A stretch of DNA of 64,000 nt from Dyadobacter sp. CY343. Lineage in GTDB: Bacteria > Bacteroidota > Bacteroidia > Cytophagales > Spirosomataceae. The notes beneath the pieces were generated by a model, which saw nothing but the letters and a program-made list of their open reading frames with translations, made no database searches and had not been told where the DNA came from. Shown piece after piece: positions 15,927 through 24,725 of the stretch; positions within the stretch are counted from its first letter, which is position 1; every line of letters begins with the position of its first letter. Where the stretch lies: positions 62,001 to 126,000 of the forward strand of contig NZ_JAJUXK010000010.1 of the NCBI RefSeq assembly GCF_021390335.1, read 5' to 3'. A program made the position numbers and the translations under genes.

Positions 15927-17741
15927 TTACGCCATTTCCATTTTACCGGAATTACGCTTGCGATCGTTTTCTTCCAGATAGATCTTCCGCATACGGATGC
16001 TTTGCGGAGTTACTTCAAGATATTCATCTTTCTGGATGTACTCCATTGATTCTTCAAGCGAGAAATTGATTTTCGGAGCGATTCTCAAACCGTCATCAGT
16101 ACCAGAAGCACGCATGTTGGTTAATTTTTTCGCTTCCTGAAGGTTTACCACGATATCGTTCGGGCGGTTGTGCTCGCCGATAACCTGTCCACCGTAAATT
16201 TCATCACCAGGCTCTACGAAGAAACGGCCGCGATCCTGCAATTTATCAATTGTATAACCAGTAGCTGGTCCTGTGTTTTTTGAAATGATAGAACCACTGA
16301 TACGTCCTGGGATTGGTCCGCGGAATGTACCGAATTCTTTGAAACGGTGCGTCATAACTGCTTCACCCTGAGTTGAAGTCAACACGTTAGAACGAAGTCC
16401 GATCAAACCTCTTGAAGGGATCAGGAATTCAAGGTGTTGCAAATCGCCTTTTGGCTCCATAACGAGCAATTCACCTTTACGCTGCGTTGCCAACTCGATT
16501 ACTTTACCAGCAGTTGATTCAGGTACGTCTACAACCAATGTTTCAATCGGTTCCAAACGCTCGCCTTTTTCATCTTCTTTGAAAAGAACCTGAGGCTGAC
16601 CCAATTGCAACTCGTAGCCCTCGCGACGCATTGTTTCGATCAATACCGACAAGTGAAGGATACCACGACCAAAAACAAGGAATTTATCTTCTGTATCTGT
16701 TGGCTCAACGCGCAATGCAAGGTTTTTCTCAGTTTCTTTCATCAAACGGTCACGAAGGTGGCGTGATGTTACAAACTTGCCTTCTTTACCGAAGAATGGA
16801 GAGTTATTGATGGTGAACAACATATTCATTGTTGGTTCATCCACTGCAATACGAGCGATTGGCTCAGGGTTTTCAAGATCAGCAAGTGTGTCGCCAATTT
16901 CGAAATCTTCGATACCAGTTACTGCGCAGATATCACCTGCTGTAACTTCGGCAACTTTCACCCGGCCAAGTCCTTCAAATGTCTGAAGTTCTTTCACTTT
17001 CACTTTTTTGATCACACCATCTGCTTTGCAAAGTGACAATGTAGATCCTTCTTTGATAGTACCGCGTTTCACACGACCAATTGCGATCCGGCCAACGAAT
17101 GCATTGTAGTCAAGTGAAGTGATTTGCATTTGCAGCGTACCTTCGTCGATAACCGGCGCAGGAATGGATTCGATGATTGTATCCAGCAAATAGGTAATAT
17201 TATCAGTAGGATGCTGCCAATCCGGGCCCATCCAGCCTTGTTTTGACGAACCGTAAACTGTAACGAAGTCAAGTTGATCCTCAGTAGCACCTAGGTTGAA
17301 CATCAGGTCAAATACATTTTCCTGAACTTCTTCCGGGCGGCAGTTTTCTTTATCTACTTTATTAACAACGACGATCGGCTTCAAACCCAAATCGATCGCT
17401 TTTCCCAGTACAAAACGGGTCTGTGGCATCGGGCCTTCGAAAGCATCGACCAGCAACAATACGCCATCCGCCATCTTAAGTACACGCTCCACTTCACCAC
17501 CAAAGTCGGCGTGACCTGGGGTATCGATTACGTTGATTTTATAGTCTTTGTAACGAACAGATACGTTTTTCGAAGTAATTGTAATTCCACGCTCACGTTC
17601 CAGGTCGTTGTTGTCAAGAATAAGGTCGTCGAACTCCTGATTCTCTCTGAAGAGCTTTGAAGCGTGGATGATTTTGTCAACCAATGTGGTTTTACCGTGG
17701 TCAACGTGCGCAATGATTGCGATGTTACGAATGGCTTGCAT
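15927..17741 (-). CDS. typA: Ribosome-associated GTPase TypA/BipA
   Basis: A translational GTPase of 604 residues with AHVDHGKTT (P loop), DTPGHADF (G3) and NKVDK (G4). The EF-Tu domain 2, EF-G-like domains III and V and the family-specific C-terminal domain follow, as in full-length TypA. The frame extends five codons upstream, but the ATG at 17741 gives the conserved start MQAIRNIAIIAHVDHGK. A TACATTTG box (17852-17845, minus) could be its -7 element, though no clear -33 box accompanies it. The 210 bases upstream hold nothing else that I recognise. Confidence 0.95.
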   Translation of the reverse strand: MQAIRNIAIIAHVDHGKTTLVDKIIHASKLFRENQEFDDLILDNNDLERERGITITSKNVSVRYKDYKINVIDTPGHADFGGEVERVLKMADGVLLLVDAFEGPMPQTRFVLGKAIDLGLKPIVVVNKVDKENCRPEEVQENVFDLMFNLGATEDQLDFVTVYGSSKQGWMGPDWQHPTDNITYLLDTIIESIPAPVIDEGTLQMQITSLDYNAFVGRIAIGRVKRGTIKEGSTLSLCKADGVIKKVKVKELQTFEGLGRVKVAEVTAGDICAVTGIEDFEIGDTLADLENPEPIARIAVDEPTMNMLFTINNSPFFGKEGKFVTSRHLRDRLMKETEKNLALRVEPTDTEDKFLVFGRGILHLSVLIETMRREGYELQLGQPQVLFKEDEKGERLEPIETLVVDVPESTAGKVIELATQRKGELLVMEPKGDLQHLEFLIPSRGLIGLRSNVLTSTQGEAVMTHRFKEFGTFRGPIPGRISGSIISKNTGPATGYTIDKLQDRGRFFVEPGDEIYGGQVIGEHNRPNDIVVNLQEAKKLTNMRASGTDDGLRIAPKINFSLEESMEYIQKDEYLEVTPQSIRMRKIYLEENDRKRNSGKMEMA

Positions 17742-17952
17742 TGTTTTATAGATCAATTGTTTACGAAACCTGAAATTGGATAGTTGGATAGAATTACCAG
17801 GCCCCGCTATGCTTGTTTGACTGAAGTATTGTCAAAATAAGGTGCAAATGTACGAGTTTTCTGCTGAATAGCAGTATTTTACAATTAAATTATTGTTAAT
17901 AGCTGAAAAGGAGGCTTTATACTATGAGAAGTGCAAATGAAGGAAAGGGAAG

Positions 17953-18222
17953 TCAGAATGTTGCGATCTCTGCTTGTGACATTTTGTAAAGATTGTCAGG
18001 ATCAAAGTCAACACCATTTTCCCAGGTTAATGTCCCATAAGAATCGAGTTTGACAGATTTGAAATAGTCGGGATCGGCAAGCTGACTTATGAGACCATCG
18101 TTGATCTTCCGATACTTTTCAATAACTTTTTCAAGATGGACTACACGGAGTTCGCCCGTATTGAACAGGCAGCTGACTGTGTAATCTTTTACGGAAACAA
18201 TTTTTTGAATGTAGTACAGCAT
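17953..18222 (-). CDS. DUF2442 domain protein
   Basis: An 89-residue protein with the DUF2442 pattern: an IVSVKDYTVSCLFNTGELRVVHL strand pair, then FKSVKLDSYGTLTWENGVDFDP near the end. The function of the family is unknown. The stop of the upstream DUF4160 gene lies one base from its start, so the two form a bicistronic unit. Genomic pairs of this kind have been suggested to act as toxin-antitoxin-like modules; nothing in the sequence proves it. Confidence 0.88.
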   Translation of the reverse strand: MLYYIQKIVSVKDYTVSCLFNTGELRVVHLEKVIEKYRKINDGLISQLADPDYFKSVKLDSYGTLTWENGVDFDPDNLYKMSQAEIATF

Positions 18223-18223
18223 T

Positions 18224-18487
18224 TTATTGAAGCGGGTTAATCTTGTTCCACGATTTGTGATTCTCGCCCAGCGTCACAAAATTCTCTAACAATTCTACTT
18301 CATGAATAATTGCCCAGGCTTGTACCAATTTCAGCTGTTTCGGCGGAAGATAGCCTTCAAGCAGCTCAGCATTCTTGATTGAAATAATCGCTTTGAATTC
18401 CTGGAATTCTGCGTGAAAGTGGGGTGGATTGTGATCGTCGAAAAACATTCTGATAACGATTCCGAGAAAGCGGCTTATTTCAGGCAT
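18224..18487 (-). CDS. DUF4160 domain protein
   Basis: An 87-residue protein with the family hallmark FFDDHNPPHFHAEF near residues 15-28, followed by IISIKNAELLEGYLPPKQLKLVQAWA. The His-Pro-Pro-His-Phe-His centre could bind metal or RNA, but the family has no assigned activity. It is the first gene of a two-gene unit with DUF2442. Confidence 0.9.
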   Translation of the reverse strand: MPEISRFLGIVIRMFFDDHNPPHFHAEFQEFKAIISIKNAELLEGYLPPKQLKLVQAWAIIHEVELLENFVTLGENHKSWNKINPLQ

Positions 18488-18540
18488 AGAATTATAATGT
18501 GTGAATGAGATTCAAATTTAAGATTTTCCTTCGACAGTTG

Positions 18541-18562
18541 GAGACAACGCCACAATTGTCTC
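18541..18562. promoter_or_regulatory. 7-bp inverted repeat beside the M28 peptidase promoter (possible operator)
   Basis: GAGACAA (18541-18547) and TTGTCTC (18556-18562) are perfect inverted halves separated by 8 bases. They lie directly left of the -33 box and inside the divergent gap between DUF4160 and the peptidase. Confidence 0.35.
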
Positions 18563-18565
18563 GAT

Positions 18566-18596
18566 TTTGCTTTCGCCGGCAGGTTTAGTTACTTTG
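18566..18596 (+). promoter_or_regulatory. Bacteroidota-type promoter of the M28 peptidase gene
   Basis: TTTG (18566-18569), 19 bases, then TTACTTTG (18589-18596). It differs from TAnnTTTG at one base. The ATG lies 29 bases downstream. Confidence 0.45.
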
Positions 18597-18625
18597 TAAA
18601 GATTGACATAACAACAAACAGATAC

Positions 18626-20218
18626 ATGAATAAGAATTTGCTCGCCGGAATATTGCTTTCCGCTGCAACAATAGCGAATGCACAGGACGAGGCTGTAAAA
18701 TATGCAGAAAGCATCACCAAGGATGATCTAAAAAAACACCTGGTGATTATCGCTTCCGATAGTCTTGAAGGCCGGGATACAGGCTCGCCGGGCCAGAAAA
18801 AGGCCGCTGAATATGTTTCCAAATACTACAAGCAATTTGGCTTGCAGCCAGGCGCAACCGATGCCGACGGATCAAAAAGCTTCTTACAAAAATATACCCT
18901 GCACAAAAGGAGCTGGGGCGAAGTGTATGTAAAAGCGGGAGATAAGAAATTTGAGTTCAATAAGGATTTTTACCTGAACGGGATATTAATAGCCCCTGAG
19001 GAGTCTTCTTCAGAGGTAGTTTTGGCTGGTTATGGTATTGATGATCAGGCATATTCCGATTACAAAGATCTGGACGTGAAGGGTAAGTCTGTTATCGTTT
19101 TCGAAGGCGAGCCGAAAGCTGCCGACGGGAAATACCTGATCAGCGGGACTGCTGAGAAAAGCAAATGGGGCGCGGCTGTGGGCTGGCAGAGTAAAGTAAA
19201 AGCGGCACACGAGAAGGGAGCGAAATATGTTTTTATTATCACCGATAAAACGGGCGATGATCTAGATAAGGAAATCCGGCAGCGGGCTGTGATGGCGCGC
19301 AGGTTCAATGCACCTACTTTAAAACCTGTTCAGGAAAACCCCAATAACATTGCGGCGGTGGGTGTATCGCAGGATGTAGCAGCCCAAATCCTGAATACGT
19401 CGGTGGCGAAGCTGGTAAAAAATAAAGCCGCTATTGACAAATCGGGCAAACCATTGACTAAAAATCCATCCGGGCAGGTAGCTGTAAAAGCGGAACGGAC
19501 AAGCGAAACGATTGAGACGGAAAACGTAGCTGCTTTCATGGAAGGTTCTGATAAAAAGGAAGAAGTGTTGGTTATCAGCGCACATTTGGACCATATCGGT
19601 ATTTCCCCAAACGGAGAAATTAACAATGGCGCAGACGATGACGGTTCGGGCACAGTATCTCTCCTTGAGATCGCGGAAGCATTCAGTAAAGCAAAAGCAG
19701 AAGGAAAAGGGCCGAGGAGAAGCATTCTATTTTTGAATGTAACCGGTGAAGAAAAAGGTCTTTTTGGTTCTGAGTATTATTCCGAAAATCCTTTGTTCCC
19801 GCTTAAAAACACGATTGCCGATTTGAATATAGATATGATCGGGCGCGTGGATGAAGCACATAAAAATGACCATAATTACGTATACCTGATCGGTTCAGAT
19901 AAGCTTTCTTCCAAGCTGCACGAGATCAGCGAAGAGGCAAATAAGAAATATGTGAACTTTAAGCTGGACTATACTTTCAACGATCCCAAAGATCCGAACC
20001 GTTTCTATTACCGTTCTGATCACTACAACTTCGCGAAAGTCGGCATACCTGTGATTTTCTATTTTACAGGAGTGCACGAGGATTACCACAAGCCCGGCGA
20101 CGATGTTGAAAAGATCTTGTTTGAAAAGCAAACTTCGATCGTTAAACTGGTTTTTCACACGGCTTGGGAGCTTGTGAATAGGGACGAGCGGATTGTGGTG
20201 GATAGTAATAAGGAATAG
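18626..20218 (+). CDS. Exported M28-family metallopeptidase with PA domain
   Basis: The 530-residue protein has a signal peptide (cleavage near IANAQ-D), an N-terminal lid, a protease-associated insert (about 130-280) and the M28 catalytic domain. Expected zinc ligands and catalytic acids are visible: His and Asp in SAHLDHIG, Asp in NNGADDDGSG, Glu-Glu in TGEEKGLFG, Asp in NIDMIGR, and His near TGVHEDYHKPGDD. Such enzymes are aminopeptidases or carboxypeptidases acting in the periplasm or outside the cell. The stop codon runs straight into a purine-rich tract. Confidence 0.92.
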   Translation: MNKNLLAGILLSAATIANAQDEAVKYAESITKDDLKKHLVIIASDSLEGRDTGSPGQKKAAEYVSKYYKQFGLQPGATDADGSKSFLQKYTLHKRSWGEVYVKAGDKKFEFNKDFYLNGILIAPEESSSEVVLAGYGIDDQAYSDYKDLDVKGKSVIVFEGEPKAADGKYLISGTAEKSKWGAAVGWQSKVKAAHEKGAKYVFIITDKTGDDLDKEIRQRAVMARRFNAPTLKPVQENPNNIAAVGVSQDVAAQILNTSVAKLVKNKAAIDKSGKPLTKNPSGQVAVKAERTSETIETENVAAFMEGSDKKEEVLVISAHLDHIGISPNGEINNGADDDGSGTVSLLEIAEAFSKAKAEGKGPRRSILFLNVTGEEKGLFGSEYYSENPLFPLKNTIADLNIDMIGRVDEAHKNDHNYVYLIGSDKLSSKLHEISEEANKKYVNFKLDYTFNDPKDPNRFYYRSDHYNFAKVGIPVIFYFTGVHEDYHKPGDDVEKILFEKQTSIVKLVFHTAWELVNRDERIVVDSNKE

Positions 20219-20282
20219 GGGAGAAAGGGAGGAGAGGGAGGAAGGAGGAAAGGGCCTTCGGCGTAGGGAGGAAGGGAGGAAG
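20216..20282 (+). repeat. Purine-rich GGGAGGAAGG tract abutting a stop codon
   Basis: It begins at the TAG of the peptidase gene (TAGGGGAGAAAGGGAGG) and continues as GGAGGAAGG units to 20282, interrupted by CCTTCGGCGT at 20255-20264. It matches the tracts at 30437 and 30590-30663 in composition and in starting at a stop codon. Confidence 0.65.
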
Positions 20283-20300
20283 ACTTTAAATTTCGTTTGT

Positions 20301-21170
20301 ATGAAAATTCGGGTTTTGGGTTTTTTGGGGTTGATGTTTTGCTTTTTGGTGGAGGCCGGGGTTGCTCAGGTTCCTTCTGAAAATGCGTTGCTTTGGGAGA
20401 TATCGAAACCAGGGCAGGCTAAACCTTCCTACCTCTTTGGTACCATTCACCTCATCTGCCCGGCAGATTTTGTGCTGAGCGATTCACTGAAATCCGCCGT
20501 GACAAAGTCCGGCCAGATCGCATTGGAGATGGATATGGACGATCCGGGGATGATGATGACGATGATGAAGTCTATGAATATGAAAGACGGCGTCGAGTTA
20601 AAAAGTCTGATCACTGAGTCCGAATACAACCAGCTTAACCGGTTTTACACTGATTCGGTTGGAATGGGGCTTGCGTTGCTTGAAAAGGCCAAACCTTTCG
20701 TGTTAATGGGGCCTCTTTTCCATGCAGTATTGGCTTGCCAGCCCCAGTCCTACGAAATGACACTGGTTGAGCTGGCCAAAAAGCAAAACATGGAAGTAGT
20801 AGGGCTGGAAGCGCTGGAAGAACAAATGGCGATTTTTGATTCAATACCCTATAAAGAGCAGGCAAAAATGATTGTCTCCATGATCAACGACCGGCCGAAA
20901 GCCAGAAAGGAATTCGAAGAGATGGTGGCACTTTACAAGCGTCAGAATATTCGCGGGCTGTATGATCTGACCATGAAAAGTGAATATGGGCTGGAAGGAA
21001 ATGAGGAGATCATGCTTTTTGACCGAAATAAAAAATGGATACCCCGCATTCAGAAAATGATCAGCGAAAAGCCTACTTTCTTTGCGGTAGGCGCGGCGCA
21101 TTTGGGAGGGGAAAAGGGCGTGATCGCATTGCTGCGGGGACAAGGATTTAAAGTTCGCCCGGTACTGTAA
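20301..21170 (+). CDS. Exported TraB/GumN-family protein
   Basis: The family hallmarks are the first motif YLFGTIHL near residue 50, an acidic ALEMDMDD, and the last motif FFAVGAAHLGGEKGVIALL with a conserved His. A signal peptide (cleavage near AGVAQV) precedes them. GumN/TraB proteins resemble TIKI-type metalloproteases, but bacterial members are mostly uncharacterised. The open frame runs back to 20193 through the purine tract; the ATG at 20301 is chosen because it begins the signal peptide and gives the usual length of 289 residues. Confidence 0.87.
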   Translation: MKIRVLGFLGLMFCFLVEAGVAQVPSENALLWEISKPGQAKPSYLFGTIHLICPADFVLSDSLKSAVTKSGQIALEMDMDDPGMMMTMMKSMNMKDGVELKSLITESEYNQLNRFYTDSVGMGLALLEKAKPFVLMGPLFHAVLACQPQSYEMTLVELAKKQNMEVVGLEALEEQMAIFDSIPYKEQAKMIVSMINDRPKARKEFEEMVALYKRQNIRGLYDLTMKSEYGLEGNEEIMLFDRNKKWIPRIQKMISEKPTFFAVGAAHLGGEKGVIALLRGQGFKVRPVL

Positions 21171-21171
21171 T

Positions 21172-22629
21172 TCAGAATGCAGTAATCCACTGCAGCAGCC
21201 AGTCGGGGCTGAAAAATAGTGCCAGTACCGCAATTAATACAAATCCTGCCAATACTTTTCCCGCTATATTTTCACTTACTTCGCGCACTCCCGCTTTTTC
21301 AGTTTTGAAAAACAACAGATAAGGAAGTCGCAGGTAATACGCGAGCGAAATAGCCGCATTCAATATCCCGCCGATCAGCAGCCACAACATCCACGGAAAT
21401 TCCTGCTGATGGTAGCTTTCCCAAAGTGCAGAGAATATTAATAGTTTTGAAGTAAAACCCACAGTTGGAGGTAATCCTGCGAGCGCGATCATAATCACAG
21501 TGAGTGTTCCGGAAATCCAGATATATCTTTTTCCCAACCCTTCATAATCGGCGAGAGTAGTGTCGGATTTTGGTTTTAAGAGGTCAATCAATAGAAATGC
21601 ACCGAGGTTGATGATCAAATAGGAAGCAGTGTAAAATACAGCAGATTCAAACCCAAACCGACTGTAAGCCGCGATACCTACCAGCAGATAACCCGCCTGT
21701 GCAATAGAGGAATAGGCAAGAAGCCGCCGTGCATTGGTCTGCCACAATGCAGCTACATTCCCGATTGTCATGCTAATGAGCGCAATCCCGCCCAGGATCG
21801 GGAAGTATTGTGCAGGTAAAATTCCCGCAAGGCGCATTAATACCAATACAACAGCTACCTTAGGCGCCACAGATAAGAAGGAGACGAGCGGAGTAGGAGC
21901 AGCTTCATAAACATCCGGCGTCCAGACGTGAAACGGTACGAGCGAAAGCTTGAAAAGCAACCCGGCTAGCGTCAGTACAATGGTTACCGTTACCACCAGG
22001 TCATTATTGTTTGAAAGTCCGACCGTAATTGCTTCACTGGTAATATCCATAGTGCCGGTAATTCCGTAAATGAACGATATTCCATAAAGCATTACAGCCG
22101 AGCTCGCCGAGCCAAAAAGCAAATATTTAATACCTCCCTCGGCGGCTTTCCGGTACGGCGACAATGCGACCAGAATATAGGAACTGATGGAAATGAGTTC
22201 GAGTGACAGATAAATGGAGAGCAAATGTGTGGACATACTCAGCAAATTCATCCCGGCCACGGCCGCGATCAGCAATGCATTGTACTCCGGCGGGAAATCA
22301 TATTTCAGGATCCGGACGTGTAAGAGGGTAAACAGCCAGGCAAATACAATTAATAACTTGAAAAAAACAGCCTGTCGGTCTAGAAATAGCAGGGGATGAA
22401 ATTTGAACGAAGGCTCCGCATTCCACTGCATTAACACTAACCCAAAAGTGATAATGCAGCCAGCCAGCGCAATGTTTTGCAAATAGGCTGCGGATTTTGC
22501 CGGAGTTAGTTTTTTTAAAAAAAGCAGTTCAGCTAGCAGGATAAAACAAAAAAGGAGAGCCAGGAAAATTTCCGGAACGATGCCTGCTAAGCTTTGGCGT
22601 ATATGTATGAGCTGTTCGCTGATATTCAA
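21172..22629 (-). CDS. nuoN: NADH-quinone oxidoreductase subunit N
   Basis: A 485-residue polytopic protein of about 14 helices. It has the antiporter-like core: the lysine-bearing SLVPFHVWTPDVYEAAPTP helix, LALVALSPYRKAAEGGIKYL-like features (SYILVALSPYRKAAEGGIKY) and GLPPTVGFTSKLLIF. It is one of the proton-pumping membrane subunits of complex I. It stands alone: the gene to the left converges on it and the gene to the right diverges, with no other nuo gene in the window. CAAAAGTA at 22653-22660 (TACTTTTG on the minus strand) is a possible -7 box. Confidence 0.93.
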   Translation of the reverse strand: MNISEQLIHIRQSLAGIVPEIFLALLFCFILLAELLFLKKLTPAKSAAYLQNIALAGCIITFGLVLMQWNAEPSFKFHPLLFLDRQAVFFKLLIVFAWLFTLLHVRILKYDFPPEYNALLIAAVAGMNLLSMSTHLLSIYLSLELISISSYILVALSPYRKAAEGGIKYLLFGSASSAVMLYGISFIYGITGTMDITSEAITVGLSNNNDLVVTVTIVLTLAGLLFKLSLVPFHVWTPDVYEAAPTPLVSFLSVAPKVAVVLVLMRLAGILPAQYFPILGGIALISMTIGNVAALWQTNARRLLAYSSIAQAGYLLVGIAAYSRFGFESAVFYTASYLIINLGAFLLIDLLKPKSDTTLADYEGLGKRYIWISGTLTVIMIALAGLPPTVGFTSKLLIFSALWESYHQQEFPWMLWLLIGGILNAAISLAYYLRLPYLLFFKTEKAGVREVSENIAGKVLAGFVLIAVLALFFSPDWLLQWITAF

Positions 22630-22732
22630 TGGAACGGGTACAATTTTTTTGGCAAAAGTACTTAAAGATGACAGGGAAACCAGCCAATGCGGCTACCCAA
22701 CTTCGAACTTATCAAATTAACCAACTTAAATC

Positions 22733-23395
22733 ATGAATTATTTAAGAAGATTTTTTCTCTTAACACCAATATTACTTGCACACCTGGCGATCGCGCAGGA
22801 TTCAACTGGTCTTGCAGGCACTGCCTACAATGAGGCTTCCGCAAGTACCGACGGTTCGCATTACCTGTTCAAAGAATGGTATTCAGGCAGTATCAAAACC
22901 AGTGACGACCGCGTTAAGGATGGAGTGAAAATCCGTTATGATGTAAATAAGGACGAACTGGAATATAAATCGGATTCTGGTATGTACCGCGTTTCGGCGG
23001 GTATCAAAGAGTTCAATTTGCCCACCGGCACGGATCTGTACACATTCAGAAGCGGCTATCCCTCGGTCGCAGATCAAACCGAGAAGAGCTTTTACCGATT
23101 GATGTACGACGGGAATACCAAGCTTTTGAAAAAATACGTGAAGCCGATTAAGGTTGAAAAAGCAAGTGCGACTACTCAAATGGATCCGTCTGCGAAGCTT
23201 TACATTCTGAAAGACGGAAAAATGAACCTTGTGGATCTGAAAAACCGGAATAGTTTTCTGAAACTGCTAACCGATGAAAAAAATAAAATGCAGTACGTGA
23301 TCCGTGAGCAGCAGCTTGACTTCGCCGCTGACGATGACCTGATTAAATTACTGGAAGAATACGATTCTTACAAAGCGGGTCGCGGCGGTAACTAA
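22733..23395 (+). CDS. Secreted protein of unknown function
   Basis: The 220-residue product has a signal peptide (cleavage near AIAQ-D) and a soluble, charged mature part with repeated YDVNKDELEYKSDSG-like strands. It has no membrane helix and no motif that I know. The pattern (short beta-strands, many Asp and Lys, a C-terminal helix FLKLLTDEKNKMQYVI) suggests a small periplasmic or cell-surface domain. It is monocistronic, facing the phosphodiesterase gene with 4 bases between the stops. Confidence 0.7.
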   Translation: MNYLRRFFLLTPILLAHLAIAQDSTGLAGTAYNEASASTDGSHYLFKEWYSGSIKTSDDRVKDGVKIRYDVNKDELEYKSDSGMYRVSAGIKEFNLPTGTDLYTFRSGYPSVADQTEKSFYRLMYDGNTKLLKKYVKPIKVEKASATTQMDPSAKLYILKDGKMNLVDLKNRNSFLKLLTDEKNKMQYVIREQQLDFAADDDLIKLLEEYDSYKAGRGGN

Positions 23396-23399
23396 GCCG

Positions 23400-24641
23400 T
23401 TATTTTTCTACGATCCAGCGATTCACACTATTGTATTTCGCTTCTAACACCACTTTAAAAAAGCCGGAAGGATATTTACTGATATCTATTTCGGCTTTTT
23501 CATTGGTAACCGGCACTTCGGCGGCCAGGTGATAAATGTCCCGAGTCCCTTTTGCGAAGTTGTTAGTAGTAGTGATCCAAACCTTCACTTTTCCTTCCTT
23601 ATCGATTGATTTCCAGGTTGCTGCTATTTTACCCTGCTCTTTTTTAATAGTGGGATTATTGATTGAAATTTTCCCTGTGAGCGCAATTCCGTCTACTTCA
23701 AATGCCTGATCTTTTGGAATGTGAATGTCCATGTGCCGCGCGACTGTCGGCATAATGTCGACGATTCCCGGATTGGCTTTGAAGTTCGCATTCAGGTCTT
23801 TTGCATTCGTTACGATCCATGTCCCACGTTCGCGGTCAGACTGCCCGCCGTGGCCCTTTCCGGTCTTGCTATCGCGGCCGTGGTCGGTGGTAACCACCAC
23901 CAGCCAGTCTTCATTAAATGTCTTTTCCCGGTATTGAACCGATTTCCAGAGTCTGCCCATTTGATCGTCCATCGTTTGAATAGCCTTGTGGAATTGTTCA
24001 CTATCGCCGAAACGGTGCCCCATATCATCGGTAAATTCGAGATAAACCCATGACATATCCGGCGCATTATCGTGAATATAGAGCGCAGCTTCGTCCACTA
24101 CTTTCTCATCGATTTGGTGAATGTACTCTGCCTGTTTGTCGTGTGGAAAATGAATGGTATCTACTTCCAGGCCGTCGAAAGAATAATCTAGCTGCAATTG
24201 ATTAGTTTGTTCCAGCCCTTCGCCCACCAGCTTCGTGCGGTTATCTAGCCAGGTTGAAAATACGGCGCTTTTTTTGTGCGGATATTGAGTTTCTAAAAAT
24301 CGGAATAAAGTCCAGTAATGGTAGTTGGGGTCTTTAATATCATTATCAAATACATTGTGCTTATTCACCCAGGTTCCAGTCAGCAGACTATTATACCCCA
24401 CCGCCGAAATGGTCGGTGTTTCTGAATAGGTGCCTTTTTCTCCGCCTACGTGCGCGCGGGTATAGCCGCCTACTTTTGCAATCGCGTCAAGATTTGGAGC
24501 TGGAATTTTCTCTTTGCTATCGCTGGAAATCCCATCCACAATCACGAAAAGCGTCTTTTTTATTTTAGTTTGGGCAAAAATGCTTTCTTTTTGAAAAAGG
24601 ACTAAGACGAAACTGAACAGAAATAACCGTAGAATTTTCAT
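23400..24641 (-). CDS. Exported alkaline-phosphatase-superfamily protein (type I phosphodiesterase/nucleotide pyrophosphatase-like)
   Basis: After a signal peptide (cleavage near IFAQ-T) come the metal-binding VIVDGISSD, the nucleophile region ETPTISAVGYNSLLTG, DDMGHRFG and VTTDHGRDSKTGKGHGG. These are the metal-ligand blocks of the superfamily. A beta-rich C-terminal domain of about 100 residues follows. The frame extends upstream to 24704 through a terminator hairpin, so the ATG at 24641 with its signal peptide is taken as the start (413 residues). The substrate is unknown. Confidence 0.88.
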   Translation of the reverse strand: MKILRLFLFSFVLVLFQKESIFAQTKIKKTLFVIVDGISSDSKEKIPAPNLDAIAKVGGYTRAHVGGEKGTYSETPTISAVGYNSLLTGTWVNKHNVFDNDIKDPNYHYWTLFRFLETQYPHKKSAVFSTWLDNRTKLVGEGLEQTNQLQLDYSFDGLEVDTIHFPHDKQAEYIHQIDEKVVDEAALYIHDNAPDMSWVYLEFTDDMGHRFGDSEQFHKAIQTMDDQMGRLWKSVQYREKTFNEDWLVVVTTDHGRDSKTGKGHGGQSDRERGTWIVTNAKDLNANFKANPGIVDIMPTVARHMDIHIPKDQAFEVDGIALTGKISINNPTIKKEQGKIAATWKSIDKEGKVKVWITTTNNFAKGTRDIYHLAAEVPVTNEKAEIDISKYPSGFFKVVLEAKYNSVNRWIVEK

Positions 24642-24651
24642 TTGAAACAGA

Positions 24652-24701
24652 ATAAAAAATGCTCTCAAATTAACGGCGATTTTGCCGGATTTGAGAGCAT
24701 T
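24652..24701 (-). terminator. Terminator of the 24726 gene
   Basis: A perfect 13-bp stem (24658-24670 with 24689-24701) contains an inner CGGC/GCCG pair. On the minus strand it is followed by ATTTTTTATTC. It lies 24 bases beyond the stop of the upstream gene and just ahead of the phosphodiesterase start. Confidence 0.88.
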
Positions 24702-24725
24702 CATGCACTAAGAAATTATTAAATA

